Positions 1 to 5,398 of a stretch of 5,398 nt of DNA are shown here, piece by piece. The notes beneath the pieces were generated by a model. That model saw nothing but the letters and a program-made list of their open reading frames with translations, was not told the origin of the DNA and made no database searches. Position numbers and translations under genes: made by a program. This stretch comes from a bacterium (GTDB taxonomy: Bacteria > Oederibacteriota > JAJYGY01): positions 1 to 5,398 of the forward strand of contig JAJYGY010000404.1 in the NCBI GenBank assembly GCA_021790555.1. The letters are read 5' to 3'. Positions within the stretch are counted from its first letter, which is position 1. Each line of letters begins with the position of its first letter.

Positions 1-1
1 C

Positions 2-316
2 CTGACCGCGCTTGATAATTACATGGCCCTGGCCCCGCCCCTGGTGAAGCGCATAGCGGTGAAGGTGAACATCAAGCCCCTGCACCGGGACGCCACGGCC
101 GCCTATATCCGGCACCGCCTTTCCATCGCCGGGTGCACCCGGGAGGTCTTCTCCGAGGAGGCCATCACCGCGGTCTTCAACCACAGCCAGGGCATCCCCC
201 GGCTGATCAACACCATCTGCGACAACGCCCTCCTTGAAACCTTCCTGGTCAAGAAGGAGGTCGTCAGCGGCGGCATCGTCGAGGACGTCGCCTCGGATCT
301 CGGCCTGAAAAAATAG
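2..316 (+). CDS. C-terminal end of an ExeA/GspA-type AAA+ ATPase (5' partial)
   Basis: The reading frame is open from base 2, so the gene starts outside the window; 104 C-terminal residues are visible. The segment around LVKRIAVKVNIKPL followed by AAYIRHRLSIAG matches the end of the AAA+ core and start of the lid in ExeA/GspA-family ATPases. GIPRLINTICDNALL is the family's characteristic sensor-2 region (G-x-PR-x-IN-x-x-CD-x-ALL). The protein ends in VASDLGLKK soon after the lid, so it has no C-terminal peptidoglycan-binding domain of the kind found in Aeromonas ExeA. Family members use ATP to help assemble secretion or pilus machinery, or act in exopolysaccharide loci. Walker A and B lie upstream, so activity cannot be judged. 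Only 26 nt separate its TAG stop from sppA, which suggests co-transcription. The family call is firm; the specific system served is unknown. Confidence 0.85.
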   Translation: MTALDNYMALAPPLVKRIAVKVNIKPLHRDATAAYIRHRLSIAGCTREVFSEEAITAVFNHSQGIPRLINTICDNALLETFLVKKEVVSGGIVEDVASDLGLKK

Positions 317-342
317 GTCCAATTCTTGAGAGGAAGCCGGCC

Positions 343-1293
343 ATGAAAACTGCCATCGCCATGGCATTGACCCTCGCCTGCCTGCCGATGGGCGCCCGGG
401 CGGGGACGGACTTCTGGCGGGCCTTCCAGTCCAAGGGAGCCGGCCAGGAGGGAAACCGCATCGCCGTCCTGCCCTTCGAGGGCGCGATCACCAGCAGCGA
501 CTACATGGACACCTGGCTGCGGCGCTACGAGGACAAGGTGCGCGGGGTGCGCGCCGTGGTGCTTGAGCTGGACAGCCCCGGGGGCGGCGTGGCCGCCTCG
601 CAGGAGATCTACGAGGCCATCCGCCGCTTCCAGAAGACCGGCCGCAAGGTGGTGGTGGCCATGAGTTCGGTGGCGGCCTCGGGCGCCTACTACATCTCCT
701 GCCCGGCGGACGAGATCGTGGCAGACCCCGGCACGCTCACGGGCAGCATCGGCGTCATCATGGAGATGCCCAACGCGGAGAAGCTGCTGACCAAGGTGGG
801 CCTCAGGATGGAGGTCATCAAGTCCGGCAAGTTCAAGGACACCGGCAACTTCGACCGGACCATGACCCCCCAGGAGAGGGCCTACCTGCAGGGCGTCATC
901 GACGACGTCTACGGGCAGTTCGTCCAGGCCGTGGCCCAGGGCCGGCGCGGACCCCTCATCAAGGCCATGCGGGCGCGGGGCCTGGCCCGGGGCAAGGCCG
1001 ATCCCAGCCTGGCCCAGGTGGAGGCCTATGTCAGGAGCTTCGCCGACGGCAGGATTTTCTCGGGAAGCCAGGCCCTGAAGATGGGGCTGGTGGACCGCCT
1101 GGGGGACCTGCATGACGCCGTGGAGGCCGCGGCCCGCCTATGCGGCATCCAGGGCCAGCCGGAACTCATCATCGGCCGGCACAAGCCCAGCCTGGCGGAA
1201 ATGCTGACGGGCATTTCCAGGACCGACATCCGCTCCTGGGTCCAGGGGCTGAAGCCCGAAGCCAGCATGAGCCTGTTTTACCGGGCCTGGTAG
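343..1293 (+). CDS. sppA: Signal peptide peptidase SppA, short single-domain form
   Basis: This 316-residue serine protease (family S49, ClpP/crotonase fold) is expected to cleave remnant signal peptides in or at the cytoplasmic membrane, with its active site on the outer face. Residues 1-20 form a signal peptide or short anchor (MK start, hydrophobic stretch, GARA before G21). The core is clear: ELDSPGGG (75-82), then AASGAYY with the likely nucleophile Ser113, then PGTLTGSIGVI (129-139), then SGKFKD with the likely general base Lys165. The 52-residue Ser-Lys spacing equals that of Bacillus subtilis SppA (S147/K199, from memory). ADGRIFSG and GLVDRLG (234-254) are also standard. The length fits the short form rather than the two-domain E. 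coli form. About 20 extra basic residues lie at roughly 202-222. The ATG at 343 was chosen because GAGAGGAAG (328-336) precedes it at good spacing and it gives a complete signal peptide. Confidence 0.95.
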   Translation: MKTAIAMALTLACLPMGARAGTDFWRAFQSKGAGQEGNRIAVLPFEGAITSSDYMDTWLRRYEDKVRGVRAVVLELDSPGGGVAASQEIYEAIRRFQKTGRKVVVAMSSVAASGAYYISCPADEIVADPGTLTGSIGVIMEMPNAEKLLTKVGLRMEVIKSGKFKDTGNFDRTMTPQERAYLQGVIDDVYGQFVQAVAQGRRGPLIKAMRARGLARGKADPSLAQVEAYVRSFADGRIFSGSQALKMGLVDRLGDLHDAVEAAARLCGIQGQPELIIGRHKPSLAEMLTGISRTDIRSWVQGLKPEASMSLFYRAW

Positions 1294-1319
1294 CCGCCGC
1301 CCCGGGGACGGGGAGGCGG
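1294..1319 (+). terminator. GC-rich hairpin directly after sppA, possible weak terminator
   Basis: An 11-bp stem pairs 1294-1304 with 1309-1319 around a 4-nt loop (GGGA), with one internal G-A mismatch. It begins at the base after the sppA stop codon, a typical place for a terminator or for an RNA 3'-end stabiliser. No T-tract follows (GGCACGTCC), so it is not a canonical intrinsic terminator. It may instead attenuate transcription or protect the mRNA end. Confidence 0.4.
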
Positions 1320-1357
1320 GGCACGTCCGTTGACGGGAAGTCTTTTGCGGGATGAGA

Positions 1358-1381
1358 AACCGGGGCGCCGCGGCCCCGGTT
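1358..1381 (+). other. Perfect 9-bp inverted repeat in the leader of the membrane-propeller gene
   Basis: AACCGGGGC (1358-1366) pairs exactly with GCCCCGGTT (1373-1381) around a 6-nt loop (GCCGCG). It lies 39 nt before the chosen start of the next gene and does not cover its Shine-Dalgarno. It could be an RNA stem in the leader, part of a terminator pair with the hairpin at 1294-1319, or a palindromic protein-binding site. No T-tract follows. With GC this high a stem of this size can arise by chance, so the function is open. Confidence 0.35.
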
Positions 1382-1404
1382 CCGGCACCCTGGCACATCC
1401 ATCT

Positions 1405-1416
1405 GGAGGGGGAGGA
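1405..1416 (+). promoter_or_regulatory. Strong Shine-Dalgarno that fixes the start at 1421
   Basis: Two tandem GGAGG cores (1405-1409 and 1411-1415) lie before ATG 1421; the second ends 5 nt from the start codon. The only alternative in-frame ATG upstream, at 1352, has no purine-rich site at proper spacing (TTTTGCGGG precedes it) and would place the 9-bp hairpin inside the coding region. The start at 1421 is therefore preferred. Confidence 0.8.
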
Positions 1417-1420
1417 ACGC

Positions 1421-3682
1421 ATGGAAAACGAAGAGGGCCAGGCCACCCAGGAGGCGCAGGCGGAACCGGAAACCGGCCAGGCCGGCCCGGGCGTTCCGCA
1501 GGGCGCCGCCGAGGCCCCCGCGCCGCCGGTCCCGCGGGATCCCGGGGTTTCCACGCGCAACCCCCTGGCGCTGCTTGCCAGGGTGAGGGACCTGGGCCTG
1601 CGGGAACACCTGGCCCTTTGGCTGGGCCTGGCGGGCCTGGCGGCCGTGCTGGGCGGGGCGGCGGCGCACGTGGCGGGAAGGGAACTGCCCCTGGCCATGG
1701 CCCTGGGCCTGCTGGCGTGGGGACTGGCCAGCCTGGCTTCGGACTGGCCGCGGCTGGTCCACGGAGGACGCCCGGACCGCAGGGCCGGGCTGTTCCTCCT
1801 GCTGCTGGTCTTCTACTTCGGCCTGGCCCTGGCCTTCGGCCTGGAGGCGGCCCAGGTGCTCAAGCCCGGGGCCGACGGGGGGCTGTTCTTCCTGGCCGTG
1901 CTCTTCCTCACCGCCTACGTCGGGCTTTCCTACCTCTTCGAGCTGCTGTTCAACTGGGAACAGGCCGGGGGCGGCTTCTACCTGCTGCTGGGCCTGGCGG
2001 CCCAGGCGGGGGCCCTGGTGCTGTTCACGCAGTTCGTCTTCGTGCCCGCCTTCGCGCTGGAGCTGGCCGCCCTGGCCCTCGCGGCGGTGGGCCTGTACAA
2101 GCGGGCCCTGGAGTTCCAGCCGTCCTTTTCGGGCCTGATGACGGCCCTGCTTCTGGTGCTGGCCCTGCCCCTGGCGGTCTTCGTGTGGGAGGACGCCTCC
2201 ATCCCCAAGGCCGACGTGCGCGGCTTCTCCCGCCTGGTGGGCGACCTGAACGCCACGGCCGCCTCGCCGCGCTGGGCCCCCCGCCCCCCTTCGGGCAAGG
2301 ACAAGGGAGGGCCGGAACAGGCCTCGGCCATCGCCTATTCCTACGTGGTCAAGGGCAACAGCTGGTGGGGGATCTACGACAAGCCCGCCCTTGCCTCCAT
2401 CCCGGAAAAGGCCGGCCTGCAGGCCCGGGGGGGCTGGTGGTCCCCGGACGGCAGCCGCATGGCCTATTACAACCTTTCGCCGAAGTCAAAAAAGGAGCAG
2501 CTTTGGGTGCTGCGGTACAGCCGCGGCGAAATGACCGGCAAGGCCGGAAAGAAGGAGCCCGTGCTGATGGCCAGCCAGAGCCTGGTTCCCAGGGACGACG
2601 TCTGGGCCAGCCGGGATTCCCAGGTCTGGTCCCCGGACAGCCGCTACCTGGTCTTTTCGGGCCCCCAGAAGGGGCATTCGCGCGTCTGGCGGGTGGACCT
2701 GGAAAAGGACGTGGTGGTGCCGCTTTCCGGCGCGGACTGGTCCGGCTACCCCGCCTATTCGCCGGACGGGAAGTCCATCGCCTACATCAGCCGCCATTAC
2801 ATTCCGCCCTACGTGGCCATCTCGGACGACGACGGCTCCAACTGGCAGCATTTCAGCTACACCCGCGAAAACGCGCATTTTCCGGCCTGGAACGCGGCCC
2901 AGAACAAGGTCCTTTTCATCAACGCCCACGACAAGTTCATGGCCATGAAGGCCAACGGCACCGACACCCGCCCCTTCAGCCCGGGCGAGCTGGATTCGCC
3001 CTACTGGCTGACCCCCAACAAGGAGAAGTTCCTGCTTGAGGAGCGCCGGGGCCGCTTTGTGTGGACGGTGCGCGTCAGCGACGCCGACGGCCGCGGCACA
3101 CGCAAGGTCTTCAGCGGGGAGGAGGACGAGATCCTGCCGCCGGTCTGGTCCCCGGATTCCAGCCGGATCGCCTTCATCGTGCGCGGGGACGGCGGGTCGC
3201 GCATCTACACGGTGGGCAGGGACGGGTCCTGGCCCAGGCACTTTTTCGACACCAGGGACCGCCTTTCCGACCTGAGCTGGAACCCCAAGGGCGACCACCT
3301 GGCCTTCCTGGTGCGCCGCGAGGCGCTCCGGCAGGACGAGCTGTGGGTGGCCCGGCAGGACGGCCTGAAGCCCCGCAAGCTCTACGAAACCCGGCAGAGC
3401 TTCCTCATCCGCAGCGGGGCCCTTTCCAACCTGGCCTGGTCCCCCAACGGCAGCCTCCTGGCGGTGGAGGAGACCATCCGGCACCTGGGCATCTTCCCGT
3501 CCCTGCACAGCATCCGGGTCATCGGGCTGAAGGAGGGGCAGGCCATGGAGGTCCTTCCGTTCCGGCTGGAATCGCGGGACCCCCAGTTCTCCCCCAACGG
3601 AACCCTGGTGGCCTTCGTGGGCAAGAACAACCGTTGGCTGCCGACCTTGAAGGACGCCCTCTGGGTGGCGGACCTGAGGTAG
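1421..3682 (+). CDS. Polytopic membrane protein with a C-terminal TolB-like PD40 propeller, unknown function
   Basis: I do not recognise this 753-residue protein as a named family. Residues 1-45 are acidic, Gln/Ala/Pro-rich and probably disordered. About seven membrane segments follow (roughly 63-84, 90-107, 122-141, 154-173, 185-204, 206-225, 237-256). Basic clusters at 46-62, RLVHGGRPDRR (111-121) and YKR (226-228) obey the positive-inside rule for a cytoplasmic N-terminus, which puts the C-terminal domain in the periplasm. From about residue 300 onward there are nine PD40/WD40-like repeats, each centred on W/F-SPDG or a decayed form, at W340, W403, Y446, W490, W529, W576, W620, W673 and F723. 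TolB, DPP6 and prolyl oligopeptidase propellers use such repeats for protein binding. No catalytic domain is visible. The protein contains no cysteine at all. It sits 66 nt before a peptidase with its own PD40 propeller, suggesting joint function. Real gene: very likely; role: unknown. Confidence 0.9.
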   Translation: MENEEGQATQEAQAEPETGQAGPGVPQGAAEAPAPPVPRDPGVSTRNPLALLARVRDLGLREHLALWLGLAGLAAVLGGAAAHVAGRELPLAMALGLLAWGLASLASDWPRLVHGGRPDRRAGLFLLLLVFYFGLALAFGLEAAQVLKPGADGGLFFLAVLFLTAYVGLSYLFELLFNWEQAGGGFYLLLGLAAQAGALVLFTQFVFVPAFALELAALALAAVGLYKRALEFQPSFSGLMTALLLVLALPLAVFVWEDASIPKADVRGFSRLVGDLNATAASPRWAPRPPSGKDKGGPEQASAIAYSYVVKGNSWWGIYDKPALASIPEKAGLQARGGWWSPDGSRMAYYNLSPKSKKEQLWVLRYSRGEMTGKAGKKEPVLMASQSLVPRDDVWASRDSQVWSPDSRYLVFSGPQKGHSRVWRVDLEKDVVVPLSGADWSGYPAYSPDGKSIAYISRHYIPPYVAISDDDGSNWQHFSYTRENAHFPAWNAAQNKVLFINAHDKFMAMKANGTDTRPFSPGELDSPYWLTPNKEKFLLEERRGRFVWTVRVSDADGRGTRKVFSGEEDEILPPVWSPDSSRIAFIVRGDGGSRIYTVGRDGSWPRHFFDTRDRLSDLSWNPKGDHLAFLVRREALRQDELWVARQDGLKPRKLYETRQSFLIRSGALSNLAWSPNGSLLAVEETIRHLGIFPSLHSIRVIGLKEGQAMEVLPFRLESRDPQFSPNGTLVAFVGKNNRWLPTLKDALWVADLR

Positions 3683-3698
3683 GCCCCGGTCGGAAGCA

Positions 3699-3730
3699 CC
3701 CTTCGGGGGAGGGAACGCGGCGGCCCTCCC
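3699..3730 (+). other. Two overlapping, mutually exclusive small hairpins between the propeller genes
   Basis: CCC-UUCG-GGG (3699-3708) forms a small stem with a stable UUCG tetraloop. GGGAGGG (3707-3713) pairs perfectly with CCCTCCC (3724-3730) across a 10-nt loop. The two share bases 3707-3708, so only one can be fully formed. No T-tract follows, so a terminator is unlikely. The second stem ends 11 nt before the downstream Shine-Dalgarno and might tune translation of the peptidase gene. This is the main content of the 66-nt gap. Confidence 0.3.
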
Positions 3731-3741
3731 TTCAACTCGGC

Positions 3742-3748
3742 AAGGAAG
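3742..3748 (+). promoter_or_regulatory. Shine-Dalgarno of the peptidase-propeller gene, unusually close to the ATG
   Basis: AAGGAAG abuts ATG 3749; measured from the AAGGA core the gap is only 2 nt, shorter than the usual 5-9. The start is still preferred, because it begins a clear signal peptide and the next in-frame ATG (residue 40) would remove it. The short spacing may mean modest translation, or initiation coupled to the upstream gene. Confidence 0.55.
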
Positions 3749-5398
3749 ATGCGTTTTTTCAAAACTTTTCTCCTGCCGCTCCTCCTGGTCTTTCCCGCCC
3801 TGTCGGGGCTGGCCCTGCCTTTCGGCGAGAACAAGGTGCTGCGCAAGGATTTCCGCTGGGAAATCATGCGCAGCGCCCACTTCGACATCTATTTCTACCC
3901 CGAAGAGGAGTCCCTGGCGCGCAAGACCGCGGTGGTGGCCGAGATGGCCTACCGCCACGACTGCCGCGTGATGGGCTATTATCCCAAGGCCCGCACGCCC
4001 CTTTTCCTGTACCAGGACCACCTGGACTTCGAGCAGACCAACATCACCCAGGAAATCCTCACCGAGGGCGTGGGCGGCTTCACCGAGCCCTTCAAGAACC
4101 GCGTGGTGCTCCCCACCATGGGGTCCGACCGCTGGCTGCAGAAGGTGGTTTTCCACGAGTTCACCCACGCCATCCAGTTCGACATCCTCTACGGCGAGGG
4201 CGCGCGCTCCTTCCGCGTGCTGAAGAACTACGTCATCCCGCAGTGGATGATCGAGGGCATGGCGGAATACTGCGCCCAGAACTGGGACAGCTACGCCGAC
4301 ATGGTGCTGAGGGACGCCGTGATGAACGGCCGGGTTCAGCCGCTCTACATGATGGACGGCTTCGGCCACCTCGACAACGTCTACCTGGCCTACAAGGCCG
4401 GCCAGAGCGCCATCCAGTTCCTGGCCGACCGCTGGGGCCAGGACAAGGTCGGCCTGCTGATCAAGAAGTTCAAGGCCCAGCTTTCCACCGACCAGGTCAT
4501 CCGCGAGGTCACCGGCCTCAGCTACCGGGAATTCAACCGGGCCTGGATGACCTGGCTCAACGAGAAGTACTGGGTGGAGGCCTCGGGCAAGCAGCCGGCC
4601 TCGGCCTTCGGCCAGGCCCTCACCCACGCCACGCCGGATTTCCTCGCCTACAACAACGCCCCGGCCTGGTCGCCGGACGGACGCCGCATCGCCTTCGTCT
4701 CCAGCCGCCGGGGCAGGGAACAGATCTGGGTGATGGGGGCGCTGGGCCAGCATCCCCGGGTGCTTTTCGGGGGGCCCTTCCAGGAGATCGGCTCCTCGGG
4801 AGCCATGGGCGTGCCGGGCGAGCGCCTGTCGTGGTCCCCGGACGGGAAGACCCTGGCCTTCGTGCTGGCCCAGGGGGGGGACGAGTACCTGTGCCTGGGG
4901 TCGGTCGCGGACGGCGGCATCCGGAAGCTGAAGCTGGATTTCGACTCGCTGGCGGCGCCGGCCTTCTCCCCGGACGGGAAGACGCTGGCCTTTTCCGGCA
5001 GCCTCCACGGGTCCACGGACCTGTACACCGTGGACCTGAATGGCCGCCACCTGAAGCGCCTCACCGACGACCCGGCCGATTCGCTGGTGACGGACCCGGC
5101 CTGGTCCCCGGACGGCAAGTGGATCGCCTATTCGGCCGAGGTGGAGGGCAAGAACCAGGTCTTCCTGATGCGCTCCGACGGCAGCGGCCGCACCCGCCTG
5201 GGTGACGGTTCCTTCAATCAGGTGATGCCCTGCTTCACGCCGGACGGCAGGGAGCTGTTCTGGTCGGCCGATGAGGGAGGGGTCTACAACCTGGTGGAAT
5301 GGAACAGGGCCAGCGGGACCGCCAAGACCCTGACCAACGACGTCACCGGGCTTTTCTCGCCCCGCCCCTCCCCGGACGGGAAGAAGCTGCTCTTCGTG
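3749..5398 (+). CDS. Secreted HExxH zinc metallopeptidase (MA clan) fused to a PD40 propeller (3' partial)
   Basis: The first 550 residues are visible with no stop; the gene continues past the window. Residues 1-22 form a signal peptide (MRFFK, then a Leu-rich core, likely cut after SGLA), so the protein is exported. Residues 30-290 resemble the Peptidase_MA-like group of gluzincins: HEFTH at 136-140 supplies two zinc-binding His and catalytic Glu137, and WMIEGMAEY (166-174) supplies the likely third ligand Glu169. This is the usual HExxH-then-EGxAEY layout. From residue 304 come PD40 repeats centred on W307, W362, F406, W452, F496 and S541, spaced about 44-46 residues after a first gap of 55. 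VDLNGRHLKRLT and MRSDGSGRTRL are TolB-like inter-strand segments. The sixth repeat is cut by the window edge. In similar proteins I recall, a propeller can be followed by an outer-membrane barrel; that cannot be tested here. Fold assignment is firm; substrate is unknown. Confidence 0.9.
   Translation, partial: MRFFKTFLLPLLLVFPALSGLALPFGENKVLRKDFRWEIMRSAHFDIYFYPEEESLARKTAVVAEMAYRHDCRVMGYYPKARTPLFLYQDHLDFEQTNITQEILTEGVGGFTEPFKNRVVLPTMGSDRWLQKVVFHEFTHAIQFDILYGEGARSFRVLKNYVIPQWMIEGMAEYCAQNWDSYADMVLRDAVMNGRVQPLYMMDGFGHLDNVYLAYKAGQSAIQFLADRWGQDKVGLLIKKFKAQLSTDQVIREVTGLSYREFNRAWMTWLNEKYWVEASGKQPASAFGQALTHATPDFLAYNNAPAWSPDGRRIAFVSSRRGREQIWVMGALGQHPRVLFGGPFQEIGSSGAMGVPGERLSWSPDGKTLAFVLAQGGDEYLCLGSVADGGIRKLKLDFDSLAAPAFSPDGKTLAFSGSLHGSTDLYTVDLNGRHLKRLTDDPADSLVTDPAWSPDGKWIAYSAEVEGKNQVFLMRSDGSGRTRLGDGSFNQVMPCFTPDGRELFWSADEGGVYNLVEWNRASGTAKTLTNDVTGLFSPRPSPDGKKLLFV

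Noticed and set aside
367..381. A lipobox ending at Cys13 of SppA (LTLAC)
   Set aside because: The -3 position is Thr rather than Leu/Val/Ile and the hydrophobic stretch before the Cys is too short. An ordinary signal peptide or anchor ending near GARA fits better.
103..1113. A 336-codon open frame on the minus strand over the ATPase tail and sppA
   Set aside because: It is antisense to conserved SppA and ATPase motifs, and its low-complexity composition is typical of GC-driven shadow frames.
1330..1358. TTGACG at 1330-1335 as a sigma-70 -35 box
   Set aside because: At 17-nt spacing the -10 candidate is TGAGAA, a poor match to TATAAT. A promoter somewhere in this gap is possible, but this pair does not support one.
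1391..1405. TGGCAC at 1391-1396 as the -24 element of a sigma-54 promoter
   Set aside because: The expected GC-containing -12 element is missing at the right spacing (TCTG instead of TTGC), and the site is too close to the start codon.
1352..1420. An upstream ATG at 1352 adding 23 residues to the membrane-propeller protein
   Set aside because: It has no ribosome binding site at proper spacing and its coding would span a perfect hairpin, while ATG 1421 has a strong tandem Shine-Dalgarno.
1330..3039. A 569-codon open frame on the plus strand in another frame
   Set aside because: The product is extremely Gly/Pro/Arg-rich with no domain, and it overlaps the membrane segments and propeller repeats of the real gene. 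The same reasoning removes the 714-codon plus-strand frame at 3061-5205.
3680..3748. Amber readthrough or a broken single gene: the frame is open from 1352 to the window end apart from the TAG at 3680
   Set aside because: The downstream product starts with its own Shine-Dalgarno and a clear signal peptide, and the 22 intervening codons encode nothing domain-like. Two separate genes explain the data better, and shared frame has a one-in-three chance.
2486..5050. An 854-codon open frame on the minus strand
   Set aside because: It lies antisense to two well-supported genes with clear domains. Its product is rich in H, R, G, P, V and L without recognisable motifs, as expected for the antisense of GC-rich codons, and it crosses the boundary between two real genes.

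Overview
This is a GC-rich stretch (roughly two thirds G+C by eye) with four genes, all on the + strand and closely spaced. In order they are: the end of an ExeA/GspA-type AAA+ ATPase, a complete short-form signal peptide peptidase SppA, a complete 753-residue protein with about seven membrane segments followed by nine TolB-like (PD40) propeller repeats, and the first 550 residues of a secreted HExxH zinc metallopeptidase fused to a second PD40 propeller. The last gene runs off the right edge.

The signal peptides, the ExeA-type ATPase and the extracytoplasmic propellers suggest a Gram-negative (diderm) bacterium. The high GC content, single-domain SppA and peptidase-propeller fusion would suit a deltaproteobacterial, Acidobacteriota or Elusimicrobiota-like organism. 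The window has no marker gene, so this placement is weak.

Layout: 2-316 ATPase tail; 26-nt gap; 343-1293 sppA; 127-nt gap (1294-1420) with two GC-rich hairpins and a strong Shine-Dalgarno; 1421-3682 membrane-propeller protein; 66-nt gap (3683-3748) with two mutually exclusive small hairpins; 3749-5398 peptidase-propeller protein. No tRNA, rRNA, CRISPR array, insertion sequence or convincing promoter was seen. Codon style looks uniform, with no sign of recent transfer.

The least ordinary part is the right two thirds. Two adjacent genes both carry PD40 propellers predicted to lie outside the cytoplasm, one anchored by a polytopic membrane domain and the other attached to a zinc peptidase. With SppA just upstream, the region may be an envelope proteolysis or surveillance module. 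That is inference from gene order and domains; no known system of this composition is claimed.
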